Of a stretch of DNA of 64,000 nucleotides, positions 9,387 through 19,398 are shown one piece after another; position 1 is the stretch's first letter; every line of letters starts with the position of its first letter. Origin of the DNA: Saprospiraceae bacterium (GTDB taxonomy: Bacteria; Bacteroidota; Bacteroidia; Chitinophagales; Saprospiraceae); the NCBI GenBank assembly GCA_016715405.1, contig JADKAE010000023.1, forward strand, positions 34,809 to 98,808, in the 5' to 3' direction. Below the pieces are notes generated by a model. The model saw only the letters and a program-made list of their open reading frames with translations, ran no database searches and was not told where the DNA came from. A program made the position numbers and the translations under genes.

Positions 9387-10876
9387 AAAAGTACCCGCTG
9401 TTATTCACGTTCCTGCTTGGGACGCTTTTTTCCTATGCCCAAAACCAAACGCAGCCCGAACAAACGCTCAGCAAAGCCGAGATGGAGGCCCACCTGCGCT
9501 TTCTGGCCAGCGATGACCTGAAAGGCCGCCGCACCGGCGAACCGGGCAACGATATTGCCGCCGCCTACATCGCCGCGCAACTGGCCGCCTACGGCTACCA
9601 GTCCTTACCCGGCGCCGAGGGTTATTTCCAGCCCGTACCTTTAGAAAAAATTCAACCTCCTGTCAGCTCTTTTCTCCAAATCGGAAAAACCGCGTTAGAG
9701 CCCGGCAAAAACTTTCTGATACTGGGCGGCGGGGCCGTCGATGTAGAAACCCAGGCCGTCTTTGCCGGACAAGGCTGGGTGGATGAAGCCGCCGGCCACG
9801 ACGATTACAAAGGACTCGACGTAAAAGGCAAAATCGTGTTCGTACTACCCGGCACGCCCGAAGGCAGCGAACCAGGCATCATCTTCCGGGCCATGAAAAC
9901 CAAACCCAGGCTGGCCGAAGCCCGCGGCGCCGTAGCCCTTATCGAGCTGTACCGCATGTCTTTCCCCTGGGGTATGTTTAGCCGCTATTTCGGACAGGAA
10001 AGTCTGCAGATCGCAAGCAAAGAGGCATCTTCCCAAATTACCTACGGCTGGCTCAAAGAGCCCGATAAAACGCTCATCGAAAGCATCCAAAACAACAAAA
10101 AGACCAAGGTAAAGATCAGCAGCAGCGGATTGCGCCGCAAGGCCCTGCAAGTGCGCAACGTAGCCGGCGTTTTGCCCGGCGCCGATCCGCAGTTGAAAGA
10201 AGAATACATCCTGCTCAGCGCGCATTTCGACCATGTGGGCACCGGCGTGGGCCCCGAGGCATCAGCCGACACCATCTACAACGGCGCCCGCGACAACGGT
10301 ATGGGTACCGTGGCGTTGTTGGCCGCCGCCAAAAGTCTGGCCCTGCAACCGCCCGCTCGCTCGGTCATCATACTGGCCGTCAATGCCGAAGAAGTAGGCC
10401 TGCTCGGCAGCCAATACTACGCCGAAAACCCGCTCCTGCCACTCGACAAAACCGTCTTCAACCTCAATACCGACGGCGCGGGTTACAACGACACCACCGT
10501 AGTCGCCATCGTAGGCCACGGCCGCACCGGCGCCGACGCAGCAGTGGAACAGGCCACCCAATCCTTCGGGCTCGGCGTTTTTCCCAATCCCGCCCCCGAA
10601 CAAAACCTGTTTGACCGCTCCGACAATGTATCGTTTGCCCGCAAGGGTATCCCGGCCCTCTGTTTCAGCCCCGGCGCCACCGGCTTTGACGAGGAAATCG
10701 GCAAATACTACCACCAAACCGCCGACAACCCCGAATCGGTCAATTTCGATTACCTGCAGCGCTTCTGCCAGGCTTTTGCGCTCACGGCACGCCATCTGGC
10801 AAATACGAGGGACAGCCTGTTCTGGAAGGCCGGGGATAAGTATGAGAAGGCGGGGAAGGCGTTGTATAATCGCTAG
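9383..10876 (+). CDS. Secreted M28-family metallopeptidase
   Basis: A 497-residue exported zinc peptidase. A signal peptide (ending FSYAQ) is followed by the typical start SKAEMEAHLRFLASDDLKGRRTGEPGN, a PA-domain insert (about residues 100-240) and the catalytic M28 domain. The zinc ligands and catalytic pair are visible: HFDHVG, then NGARDNGMGT, NAEEVGLLGS, NTDGAG and a late histidine in KYYHQTADNP. The family includes aminopeptidases and carboxypeptidases; the exact specificity is not readable here. It overlaps yidD by 4 nt. The reading frame is intact. A G-rich repeat follows the stop codon. Confidence 0.93.
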   Translation: MKKYPLLFTFLLGTLFSYAQNQTQPEQTLSKAEMEAHLRFLASDDLKGRRTGEPGNDIAAAYIAAQLAAYGYQSLPGAEGYFQPVPLEKIQPPVSSFLQIGKTALEPGKNFLILGGGAVDVETQAVFAGQGWVDEAAGHDDYKGLDVKGKIVFVLPGTPEGSEPGIIFRAMKTKPRLAEARGAVALIELYRMSFPWGMFSRYFGQESLQIASKEASSQITYGWLKEPDKTLIESIQNNKKTKVKISSSGLRRKALQVRNVAGVLPGADPQLKEEYILLSAHFDHVGTGVGPEASADTIYNGARDNGMGTVALLAAAKSLALQPPARSVIILAVNAEEVGLLGSQYYAENPLLPLDKTVFNLNTDGAGYNDTTVVAIVGHGRTGADAAVEQATQSFGLGVFPNPAPEQNLFDRSDNVSFARKGIPALCFSPGATGFDEEIGKYYHQTADNPESVNFDYLQRFCQAFALTARHLANTRDSLFWKAGDKYEKAGKALYNR

Positions 10877-10877
10877 G

Positions 10878-10985
10878 CTGGAGGGGGCGACTTGGCGAGG
10901 GGGCGAGGGGGCGACTTGGCGAGGGGGCGACTTTGGGACTTTGGGACTGTACATCCGACCGCCGACTGCCGACTGCCGAATTAAC
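10878..10985. repeat. Intergenic G-rich array (GAGGGGGCGACTTGGC words)
   Basis: Tandem words built from GAGGGGGCGACTTGGC occur here, then GACTTTGGGACTTTGGGACTG, then CCGACTGCCGACTGCCGA. The 17-nt word ACTTGGCGAGGGGGCGA recurs at the end of the Clp-like gene near 37.84 kb. No clear complementary right arm is present here. Confidence 0.75.
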
Positions 10986-12003
10986 GCCGGTTATGCTCAG
11001 ACAACCATTGTATTGCCGCCTGAATTTTTTTATCATCCAATAGGTTTTCAAAGTTGTAGCCACTATTGATAACCATATCTGGGTTTACACTTGATTTGTA
11101 TATGATCTTATTTCTGTCGGCTACAAAGTTGGTTGCAAAATTTAGCAATAAATTGGGGGCAAACTGAAAATAACCATTAGATGTCGTATAACCATCGGCT
11201 GTCGGCTCGCCAATAAAAAAGGTATGTTGTCTGCCTTTAAAAGCAATTGCCGCCATACTACCCGAACTTTTTGTTACGGGGCCAATTAAGACGACTACAG
11301 GCTTTTTTTGAAAATCGATTTCTGAATGAATTGATATTTGGGTGGCTTGATAACCGCCAATATTAAAATTTCCATTTTTAAGCTCCCATTGCCGGACAAT
11401 ATTATCGTCAATATCTGTCTCATATGCGATAAGTTTATCTCCCAAGATTGAGCTTAATCCCGAAAGCATAGGATAAATATTTCCGCCGCCGTTAAGTCGC
11501 AAGTCAATAATAAAACCCGTGACTTTCTGAGAAGAAAACGCATGAATACTGTCATACAGGCTTTGGGCAAATGCATTGATTTCCTGATTGTTATATACTT
11601 GACAAGATGGAACTCGCACATATGCAACCTTATCAAGAAGAAGCGCTGTTTTAATTTTATTGGTTAATAAAATTGCCGTATCATTAATCGGCTTTATTTT
11701 CATCAGGGTTGAGTCGTCAAAAGCAGGGTAATGTCCGAAATATTGATTATTCAGATATATTTGAGAATGAACGTCATGTAAACTTTCCAATACGCTAACA
11801 AAACATTGCATCGTATCTTTAAGTGATTGCGCATTTTTTAATTTAATTGTAAATTGTTCATCAACAAGTTTCCAATCAACTGTATTTCTCAGGATTGAAT
11901 TATATTTTATAAAAGTATAAAGGCTATCCACATGAACGGGAATTGTCCGAATGATTTTATAGTGAAGCCACATAAAAGGATTAGGCACAAGATATTTTTT
12001 CAT
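10981..12003 (-). CDS. S41-family peptidase
   Basis: A 340-residue protein of the tail-specific/C-terminal-processing peptidase family. The core signatures are IIDLRLNGGGNIYPMLSGL, then VVLIGPVTKSSGSMAAIAFKG, where the serine of SSGSM is the likely nucleophile, and FFIGEPTADGYTTSNG. The N-terminal helical part (SILRNTVDWKLVDEQF, then LESLHDVHSQIYL) is also typical. No convincing signal peptide is seen at this start, so export is uncertain; a lost N-terminus is possible. The gene is distinctly AT-rich compared with the M28 gene on its right flank (10.9 kb and below), which suggests different origin. It is followed by other AT-rich minus-strand genes. Confidence 0.85.
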   Translation of the reverse strand: MKKYLVPNPFMWLHYKIIRTIPVHVDSLYTFIKYNSILRNTVDWKLVDEQFTIKLKNAQSLKDTMQCFVSVLESLHDVHSQIYLNNQYFGHYPAFDDSTLMKIKPINDTAILLTNKIKTALLLDKVAYVRVPSCQVYNNQEINAFAQSLYDSIHAFSSQKVTGFIIDLRLNGGGNIYPMLSGLSSILGDKLIAYETDIDDNIVRQWELKNGNFNIGGYQATQISIHSEIDFQKKPVVVLIGPVTKSSGSMAAIAFKGRQHTFFIGEPTADGYTTSNGYFQFAPNLLLNFATNFVADRNKIIYKSSVNPDMVINSGYNFENLLDDKKIQAAIQWLSEHNRR

Positions 12004-12082
12004 TAGTTTTTTTCGATTGCAACTTAAAGCAATCTACAAGTTTTTGATCTTGTCACAAACGATGCGAAGGTTTTCCATACTC

Positions 12083-12673
12083 TCAAATTACTAAAAGCAG
12101 GCGGGGTTTAGTGAAGACCTTCAATTTCTTTTCCCCGCTTACATCGCCATATTTTGTCAAGTTAAGGCCAATCGTTCCAATGTCGCCCAAAAAGCCTGAG
12201 CCGCTATAAAATCTCATAGAAATTTTACTTTCTCCTTTGTATTTAGCGTTCGTTTGGTCATAAAAGTCCACTGTCATCTCCTGATTTTCTCCCCAAGTCA
12301 TTTTCCCCACAAACCCAAGTTCTTTGGTTTCAACCAGAAGGTCATTATTCCAAATCTCAACCCTGGAAATCAAATTATTTGTAATCCCAATTAAAATTCG
12401 GTCTATATTGGGATTGCCATTCACCGTAATCTCTTGTCCATAAAACGCTTTATGGGCGATATTTGAGTTGGACTGATTAAAGGTAACAGCAGTCTTGAAA
12501 TTCCCTACAGCCTTGTTTTCGGTTTGAATATCATCAATTACAATTTCCTGGAATTGATCCAGTTCCTTTAATGAAAAGTCCGGCTTTAGATCGCGTACCA
12601 AAAAAGCAGAAATAAAAACAAACAGAATAGCGCCTGAGCAGATAGTCAATGTAATTGTAATATATTTTTTCAT
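12083..12673 (-). CDS. Membrane-anchored hypothetical protein
   Basis: I do not recognise this 196-residue protein. It begins with a single hydrophobic anchor or signal (MKKYITITLTICSGAILFVF) and continues as a soluble domain rich in beta-strand-like alternation (GNPNIDRILIGITNNLISRVEIW, then KGESKISMRFYSGSGFLG). There are no cysteine pairs or catalytic motifs. It lies in the AT-rich segment between an S41 peptidase and a GNAT gene, all on the minus strand. A role in the envelope is likely only from the N-terminal segment. Confidence 0.6.
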   Translation of the reverse strand: MKKYITITLTICSGAILFVFISAFLVRDLKPDFSLKELDQFQEIVIDDIQTENKAVGNFKTAVTFNQSNSNIAHKAFYGQEITVNGNPNIDRILIGITNNLISRVEIWNNDLLVETKELGFVGKMTWGENQEMTVDFYDQTNAKYKGESKISMRFYSGSGFLGDIGTIGLNLTKYGDVSGEKKLKVFTKPRLLLVI

Positions 12674-12750
12674 TGATTGCCGTTTTGTAATTATTTAGCA
12701 GGGATAACTTAACGCCAAAATAAGCGCAAAGGCCTTTACTATTGACCCGG

Positions 12751-12815
12751 CCCCTAAAGGAGGATCTTTCCGCTATCAAGAAAACCCCGTTTACCAGAAG
12801 GGTTCCCCTTTAGGG
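12751..12815. repeat. Short inverted repeat in the 12.67-12.96 kb gap
   Basis: CCCTAAAGG (12752-12760) is matched by CCTTTAGGG (12807-12815), 46 nt apart. The rest of this 283-nt gap shows no gene, and no promoter could be assigned with confidence. Confidence 0.4.
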
Positions 12816-12956
12816 ATTAGGGATTTGGGTTGGCAATTTACAGGTTAGGCTGTTAACCTAAATAGTTTCGCCGTTTTTTTATACAAACGATTCTGTAATT
12901 TGTTTATTGTATACCGTGGCCGTCAAGTCAGGCGCAGGAATTGCCCTCGAAATTGG

Positions 12957-13463
12957 CTATGAGAGGTCTAATGTCCAAATAAATAATGTTTCTGTCTCAC
13001 CAGTTTTAATGAAATGATTTTTTTGAAGGACTCTGAAAGACGCGATATTTGTTTTATTTGTCGAAGCAATAATTGACTTTACTAATGGTTGCGTTTTAGC
13101 CCACTCAATAATTCCGCCAACTATTTCGGTCATAAATCCCTTTCCTTGAAATTCGTCATAAGTTCCATAGCCTATCTCTATTTCTTCGTTTTCGTTTGGT
13201 TCGCCAACAATACATAAATCGCCTATCATTTTGTTTTCAGTTTTCAAAATTGCCGTCCAAAGCGTTGAATACAAATAATTTTTAGTTTTGTCCGCTACAT
13301 TTGGAAGTATTGTCAGTTCAAGCGCTTCTTTTAGCTCAGGGGAAATTGTCCTTGAAGTTTCATTCAGGTTAAGTTCCATTTCCAATGAATTGTCGCATTT
13401 AATATATTTTATTAACTGCTCATAAGTCAGTGGTTTTAAAATAAGTCGCTCAGTCTCTATCAT
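12957..13463 (-). CDS. GNAT-family N-acetyltransferase
   Basis: A 168-residue protein of the RimJ/RimL-like acetyltransferase group. It starts with the typical beta-strand IETERLILKPLTYEQL. The acetyl-CoA region reads EIGYGTYDEFQGKGFMTEIVGGIIEWA, with the pyrophosphate-binding Q-x-K-G-x-M element. It ends with the usual ASTNKTNIASFRVLQKNHFIKTGE segment. The acceptor (protein N-terminus, antibiotic or small amine) cannot be read from sequence. AT-rich like its neighbours. Confidence 0.9.
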   Translation of the reverse strand: MIETERLILKPLTYEQLIKYIKCDNSLEMELNLNETSRTISPELKEALELTILPNVADKTKNYLYSTLWTAILKTENKMIGDLCIVGEPNENEEIEIGYGTYDEFQGKGFMTEIVGGIIEWAKTQPLVKSIIASTNKTNIASFRVLQKNHFIKTGETETLFIWTLDLS

Positions 13464-13513
13464 TTGTTAAAATTTAAAAAAAATGTTTCGTGCCAGTCTG
13501 GTAAAAAGCCAAT

Positions 13514-14493
13514 TCAGTTTATTGTCAAAATAACATGGCCATTGTTAGCTTTACGCTCATAATGCGCATGTGCATCGGCTGCTTTTTCCATTGTAAAAGT
13601 GCTGTCGATAATTACTTTCAGGGCCTTTTTTTCAGCAAGGTCTTTAATTATTTTTAGATAATCCTGTTTCTCCTCAGAAAAAGCGCAGATGACTTTTTGT
13701 TTGCTGAAAAGCTTTGTCCATAACATGAGCAATAATTTACCCGTCTTAAAACTGCCCAGTAGCAACACCCCATTTTCTGTCAATAATTTTTTAGCATCTG
13801 CCCATTTCAATCTACCCAACACATCGACAATCAGGTCGTATTGCTTCGTACTCTGGCTTACAACGCCTTTTGTATAGTCAAGCACGACATCGGCGCCCAA
13901 TCTTTGCAGTCCATTCTTGCCGTGCTGCACACGCCGGTAACTTCCGCGCCATAATGCTTTGCCAATTGTAATGCCATAGAGCCGATCCCTCCCGAAGCGC
14001 CATTTACCAGCACTTTTTGGCCGGGAGTAATTTGTACTTTTTTCAAAATTCCCAACGCGGTATTCCGCCGGGCAGCACGCTGCCGATTCGTAATAAGAAA
14101 AATTGCTTGGCTTAAGTCCTATCATGCCGCTTTCCTTCATGCAAATAAATTCCGCATTAGCGCCCATATTCATCCCCATATATCCAAACACCTGGTCGCC
14201 TGGTTTAAACTTCGAGACATCAGCGCCGATTGCTTCAATTTCTCCTGCAAATTCGCTACCCAGCACATTAATTCGCGGCTTTCTCCACCCGAAAGAAAAC
14301 TAGCGAAAACATCAAAAACGGGCATATTAAATTCGGAGATGGAATATTGGCAAAGTTTCTGGCTATGTCGCCATAATTAACCGTGGAGGCGTAGACTTTT
14401 CAGCACTTCATCGGGTTTTGGGACGTGTTTTTCGGTTTCTCGCAATTGCAAAACGCTTTCATCGGTAGCGTTGAGGCAAATTCTATTTTCCAC
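13514..14493 (-). pseudogene. Zinc-type alcohol dehydrogenase / quinone oxidoreductase-like gene broken by several frameshifts
   Basis: Pieces of one medium-chain dehydrogenase of about 325 residues are found in order in different frames: VLQLRETEKHVPKPDEVL, then KVYASTVNYGDIARN, then INVLGSEFAGEIEAIGADVS with FKPGDQVFGY, then the nucleotide-binding segment VLVNGASGGIGSMALQLAKHY, then LGADVVLDYTKG and VILTIN at the end. At least four frame changes are needed. Several sit at A runs and are repaired by one extra A (for example TAR-NGLQRLGADV near 13.91 kb). It could therefore be a decayed gene or an intact gene damaged by consensus errors. The start near 14493 (GTG, MENRICLNATDES-like) is a guess. 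The family oxidises or reduces small substrates with NADP(H). Confidence 0.75.
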
Positions 14494-14815
14494 AATCCCA
14501 ATAGGTCAGGATTTTTCGCTATAAAGCCAAAACTTTACGACTGAGCCTGACTGAGCAATGGCGTTTTCAGCCTTTGTATCGACGAAGGATACCATAAACC
14601 ATTGCTTTCGACATTTTGTCAATATCATATTGTGGGCGTGTGCATGGTTTGACAGCTTGCGGTATACTACTTAGGGACGTGTCCCACTCCACCTCAAGCT
14701 CTGTCTATCCACAACCGCCGTTGCATAAATCCCTGCCCTCCCAATCAATAAACCAAGCCCATCTGACGTTGTTTCTACATCAAAAAATTACGCCAAACAC
14801 AACACAAGTTATCCC
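14494..14815. other. Gap without recognisable gene
   Basis: About 320 nt between the broken dehydrogenase and the secreted protein at 14816. I see no conserved protein, RNA gene or repeat array here. It may hold the promoter of the downstream gene, but no good TAnnTTTG box was found. Confidence 0.5.
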
Positions 14816-16593
14816 ATGTTTAAATACTACCTCTTAATCGCGCTGGGGATAGGATTGGCTGCCACCGCACAGGCGCAGGACAGCGACAAAATCGCCCGCA
14901 AACTCGAAAAACAACGCGAAGAAAATTGGCCGCCGGAACGCATACACGGGCGCACCACGCTGGGCTATGCGCTGCAGCAAACTTTTAAGCGCCATTCGGA
15001 ATATTGCGGCTTTGGGTTGAGCAACAACAAGCGCGACTATGTGCCCGCCGATATCAACCGCTTCCTGGGCAAACGCCACCTGCGCACACGCGTGGAGATC
15101 GCCGATATCAGGGGCGGCGGATTGCTGTACTACGTCTTCCAGGACAAAGAACGCGGTCTTTCTTTCGACCAGATTGCCTATTCCCCTTCGAAAATACTAC
15201 GCATCAACAGCGTGCCCGGCCAGTTTGTGGTGAACCCCGACGAAAACTTCGACGCTTTTATCCTGACCAAAAACTGCATGGCTACCTGAAAGCTGCGCTC
15301 GACGCCGGCATCGAACCACCCTACGTGGCTTTCAAAAAAGCCCTGGAGACCGACGAACGCCGCGAATCCAACGTGGTGGCGCTTTCGGGGGCTTTCCTGT
15401 CGCCGCTCAAACCAATCCTTGACGCAGGCAACGCCCAAACCACCGAAGCCCTGATGCAGCTCTGGAAATTCTATATCGACAACCCGGCATACGTCAACAA
15501 CGCCTATTACCTGCGCGAATTCGAAGGCGTGATGATCAAACACGTGTCGCAGGCGCAGGACAACTTCAAAATCGACGCCGAACTGGGCATCAACCTCAAC
15601 GGACTGCTGCCCGCCCGGCTGAAAACGAGTTTCGGCATTGGCAAAACCACGTCGAGTGTATTTTCGGGTACCGACTGGCAGACGATCGTCTTCGCCGATT
15701 TTGAGGGGGCTTACGCCAAAGAAAAACTATTTGCACCCCTACCCTCTCCGGCAGCCATCAGCGCCTATTTTGCCCAATTAAAACCCATCTGCGAAAAGTC
15801 GCGCGACTACCCGCTGATGACCGAAGGACTCGAATACAAGCATTTTCTCACGGTAGCGGGCATCCCCGACTTTATGACTTCGGGTTTCTGGGAGATCGAG
15901 CAGGTCGCCAACGGGGTATACGATGGCCGGCCCAGCCTTATCGCCGAGCCCTACCGCAACGACGCAGACGGAAGCTTCGGTTGCCGGTTTACGGTGAGCG
16001 GCAAACCGCTGTCTTCAAACTTCTCCGGCCCTCTCACCGAGCGCCCCGGCAAGCTGCTGGCCTCGTACGTGATACGCAGCCGCGTACCCGTGGGCGGTGA
16101 ATATATCCGCTTGATTATCAACGAAGAAATACAAACCAGTGCCCACCCCATCGCTTCGCTGGCGAGCGGCGAATTTGACCTTACTAAAAAAGAAGACCGG
16201 AAATTTGCGTTTCAGTGGACTTGTGATATTGAAGTCGAAGACAGCGAAAACCCCATCGATTTTAATGCGTTGCCCTACATCGACAACCTGGTGGTGCGCC
16301 GCAGCGACAAAACGCTGAATGTGCGGCTGGCAAAAATACAACCCGACCCCAACCGCCGCCATTTCCACCTCACCCTCGAAACCGTGGATACCTACCCCCT
16401 CGACCAAATCGACGACCACAATATGACTACCTACAATTTGTCGATGGATGTACACCTGCTCAGCCAAAGAGCGGGCACGCATTCGATACGACCGGTACGC
16501 GGAACGCTGGCGTTTCCCACAATTAAATCGGTGGAAGCTATGCCGGCGATAACGCCTACGGGATCAGCGCCGGCGCAGTCGGACGGCGGGTAG
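14816..16593 (+). CDS. Secreted protein of unknown function (one frameshift)
   Basis: After repair this is a 592-residue protein with a signal peptide (MFKYYLLIALGIGLAATAQA). I do not recognise the family. The N-terminal part has charged helical sequence (KIARKLEKQREENWPPERIHG) and the rest looks globular, with no cysteine motif, membrane segment or T9SS tail; the C-terminus is a loose Pro/Ala/Ser tail. The frame breaks in the A run 15269-15273: one more A gives ILTKKLHGYLKAALDAG without interruption. It stands alone between a gene-poor gap and a repeat array. Likely periplasmic or extracellular. Confidence 0.75.
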
Positions 16594-16778
16594 GACGGTA
16601 GGACTATACGACTTTACGACTTTACGACTGTAGGACTTGGTGACCCCCCGCGGAGGGGGGGAGCGCCCCGTTTACTCCTGCTGGGTTAAATAACCTGTTA
16701 AATTGACGGCATTAGACTGTAGGACTGTACGTACAAGTTCGTAAAGTCGTAAAGTCGTATAGTCGTAAAGTCGCAAAG
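16594..16778. repeat. Intergenic inverted repeat, CGTAAAGT octamer family, copy 1
   Basis: The left arm is a run of GACTTTAC/GACTATAC words (16601-16634) and the right arm is a run of CGTAAAGT octamers (16737-16778); together they form a long hairpin. The loop region holds a second small hairpin (CCCCCC / GGGGGG around 16645-16660). It separates the convergent secreted-protein and CoA-transferase genes, a place where a two-way terminator would be useful. A related array is at 24.02 kb. Confidence 0.88.
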
Positions 16779-18498
16779 TCAAGCCATTGCCATTTCCCGG
16801 TGTATCGGGGCTATCCGGGGGTCGTAGTTTTCTCCGCTTACGATAGAGGGGATGATAACCGGTACATCTTCGTCAGGTGGAACAATAATCCCGGCCTCGA
16901 CATGCGCCAGGATATCTTTCTCGATTTGGATGCCGGGGAAACGGGCCATCAGTTGGAGACCATCCGGAGTAAGTTCGAAGTAACCTACATCGGTCACGTA
17001 AAACACTCTTTTACCTTGTTTTAAGGCTTCCTTGCCGTTAAAAGTAATCTCCCGCACCTTTCTAACTAATTTGGGTTGGCCGGCTCTGACAATCTTCACC
17101 TGATCGTGTTGGATCTCACATTTGGCGTCAAACATCAGATTACCTACGAAAATAATATTTTTGCCCCGTATACGATATCGGGAAAACCACCCGGGCCCAC
17201 ATAATCCGTGATATTTGGGCCTCTTTTGGACACATTGACGTTGCCCTGGCTATCCACCTCCAAAAATCCCAACACGGCCATATCCAGATGCTCGTGGTAG
17301 CGTTCGAACATATCGGAGGAAGGTTCCAGGTGATCGGGATGAATGGCTGCGCCAAAAAGATGCCAGGCGAGGGTAGTCCGCCATACGAACCGGCCTCAGT
17401 AGTGAACACGTAATTTTTCTCCAGATCGTTTTCCACGATCAGACGGGCGACTTCTTCCGGAAAGCCCACTCCAATATTGATTAAACCGCCTTTGGGCACC
17501 ACCTGCACAAAAATACTGGCAGCCAGTCGGCCCATCATGTTGCCCACGCAGGTGCGAACCGGTGTGATTTTTAAAAACGTATTGATGAATTTGAGTTGTT
17601 CAACGCCGGTTTTAAAATCCATGGTACATTCCGGGGTAAATAATGTCCAGTATCGCTTTTGGGGAACGCTTACCGTTTGTTCGTTGTAGGGATTCACCAC
17701 GATATAATCCACCAGGTGGGCGGGCACGCTAATGTTTTCCGGTTCTTTGGGAATGATTTTTGAAACGGCCGCCATTACAATTCCCGAATGAGTCCTTACG
17801 GACCGGATAGCTTGCTCATTTTCAGTGATGGTAGACGCGTGTTTGTAATAAATATTCCCTTCCGCATCTGCATAAGGCGCGCTAAAAAGTGCGATATCGG
17901 GTTGAGGCATGGTATAAACCAGGTCATCCTCCACCGGAAAAATGAGATCGTCCGTTGCGCTTTCGTTGAGGGCTGCGCCCGTGCCGACCTTCGGATCGAG
18001 GAATGTCCCCACCCCTACTCTCGAGGTAAAAAACCGTTTGCCCTCGCCCTGTTCTTTTAATAATAAAGAAATAACACCTTGGGGAAGCGTATACAAAGCC
18101 AATTTCCCTTCCTGTCCCAGCTTCAGTTGCGCTTTGGTTGTTTCAATGTGGGCTGTAATATAAGCCTTCATCAAGCCGGGCAATCCGAGTTCTTCCACCG
18201 TGCCCGGTACTTTGCCCCGCGATCCCTGGGCGCCGCAATTTATCCAGGTCAGGTCATTGGGATGCCCAGTTTTTTGAACCGGTCCCTGATAGCATAGAAA
18301 AATAGAACAGCGGGCGTTGCCGGCGATTCCGCATGAAAAGACGCAGGATTGATCATTGATTAGCTGGGCTGCCTTTCGGGCAGAAATAAACTTTCCGGCA
18401 TCGGCATTTTGTGGCCTGTAATCCAGCGAATGTTTCGACCAAGTGAACCGCCAGCGCAAAATGTGGCGGATTAGCTTTGCTTTATCCAGCCAGTTCAT
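16779..18498 (-). CDS. Acyl-CoA:acetate / 3-oxoacid CoA-transferase (frameshifted)
   Basis: A family I CoA-transferase with alpha and beta halves fused, about 573 residues after repair. It moves CoA between an acyl-CoA and a free acid. Seen in order: FISARKAAQLINDQSCVFSCGIAGN, a GAQGSRGKVPGTVEELGLPG segment, GVGTFLDPKVGTG, then KGGLINIGVGFPEEVARLIVE and the TTEAGSYGGLPSPG region where the catalytic glutamate (EAGSYGG) forms the CoA thioester, and finally VGNLMFDAKCEI. Frame breaks at the A run 17354-17358 and the T run 17158-17162 are each repaired by one base; two more lie near 18.27-18.33 kb, one at T run 18270-18275. The number of breaks leaves open real decay. Divergent from the hemerythrin gene. 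Confidence 0.82.
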
Positions 18499-18660
18499 GG
18501 TTTTTTTTATTTTAAAGTAGCCAACAAATCATTTGATTGTCAATGATAAATATCAATGTCGAAAAATCCTGCGCCCTCGTCTGCTTAACAGTACATTCCG
18601 TCCATAACTACGGCATCTCTTGTACAACCCTTGCAATTTGTATATAAAAACTCATTCACC

Positions 18661-19314
18661 ATGAATCTCGCACCCGCCCGTTTTTCTTTGATTGAAATGG
18701 TACACAAAGCCATTCGCAATGCCCTATCGCATTTATCCTTGCAGGCCGGCTCTACCGACTTCAGCAACAAAGAAGAAGTCTTGCAGCTGAAAACCGCCAC
18801 CCAGACTATCATCGACATGCTGAACGAACACGCTCACATCGAAAACGAGCATATCCTGCCCTTGCTGGAAGGCAAGGTACCGGCCGGCACTATCCATGAC
18901 AAAGAAGAGCACGACATTATCCACGCCCAACAAGAGGAACTGCTGGTCCTGCTGGACGAAATACTTCGACCCGGCACATCCCCCGCTGATGCCATAGCTT
19001 TAGGCCATGTGTTTTATCAAAATCTGAGCCTGGTACACAGCGCCCACCTCCAACACATGATCGAGGAAGAACGCGGCTCGCAGGTGCTGATATGGCAGCA
19101 TTATACGGATGAGGAATTACAACAAAAGCAGGGTCAGATTATGCAGCATCTCGACCCTTCCCTACTACTCAAGTGGATGCGCTATTTCCTTCCCGCCCTC
19201 AATGCCCGCGAACGCGAGCGAATGCTGGCTATTCAGAAAGCCAAGGCGCCCGAGCACGTATGGGCCAAGTTGCAGGAGTTGATGCAGGAAGTTCTGCCCG
19301 CGGCAGCCGTGTAG
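18661..19314 (+). CDS. Hemerythrin-like HHE-domain protein
   Basis: A 217-residue cytosolic four-helix protein. From ATG 18661, the likely di-iron ligands are spread as H15, the EHAHIENEH cluster (56-64), H84/H88 in KEEHDIIHAQQEEL and the HSAHLQHMIEEE cluster (126-137). Such proteins bind oxygen, NO or iron and help with oxidative or nitrosative stress. An in-frame TTG 10 codons earlier is less likely as start. The C-terminal third (LLKWMRYFLPALNARERERML) is an extra helical region often seen in these Bacteroidota proteins. It is divergent from the CoA-transferase and convergent with the glycosyltransferase. Confidence 0.88.
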   Translation: MNLAPARFSLIEMVHKAIRNALSHLSLQAGSTDFSNKEEVLQLKTATQTIIDMLNEHAHIENEHILPLLEGKVPAGTIHDKEEHDIIHAQQEELLVLLDEILRPGTSPADAIALGHVFYQNLSLVHSAHLQHMIEEERGSQVLIWQHYTDEELQQKQGQIMQHLDPSLLLKWMRYFLPALNARERERMLAIQKAKAPEHVWAKLQELMQEVLPAAAV

Positions 19315-19398
19315 GAGTGTGGGAGGGTGTGAGTGTGGGAGGGTGAGATCTTTGATAATTCTAATCTCACACTCCCACACTCTCACTCTCTCCCCCTC
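19312..19398. repeat. Intergenic inverted repeat, GGGAGTGT octamer family, copy 2
   Basis: Left arm of GGAGTGTGGGAGGGTGTGAG words, loop around TTTGATAATTCTAA, right arm TCTCACACTCCCACACTCTC. It lies between two convergent genes and its right arm forms the last codons of the glycosyltransferase gene. Same family as 9.05 kb. Confidence 0.88.

Noticed and set aside
14616..14837. Open frame in the 14.5-14.8 kb gap
   Set aside because: Low-complexity product without motifs, ending inside the next gene's start region.
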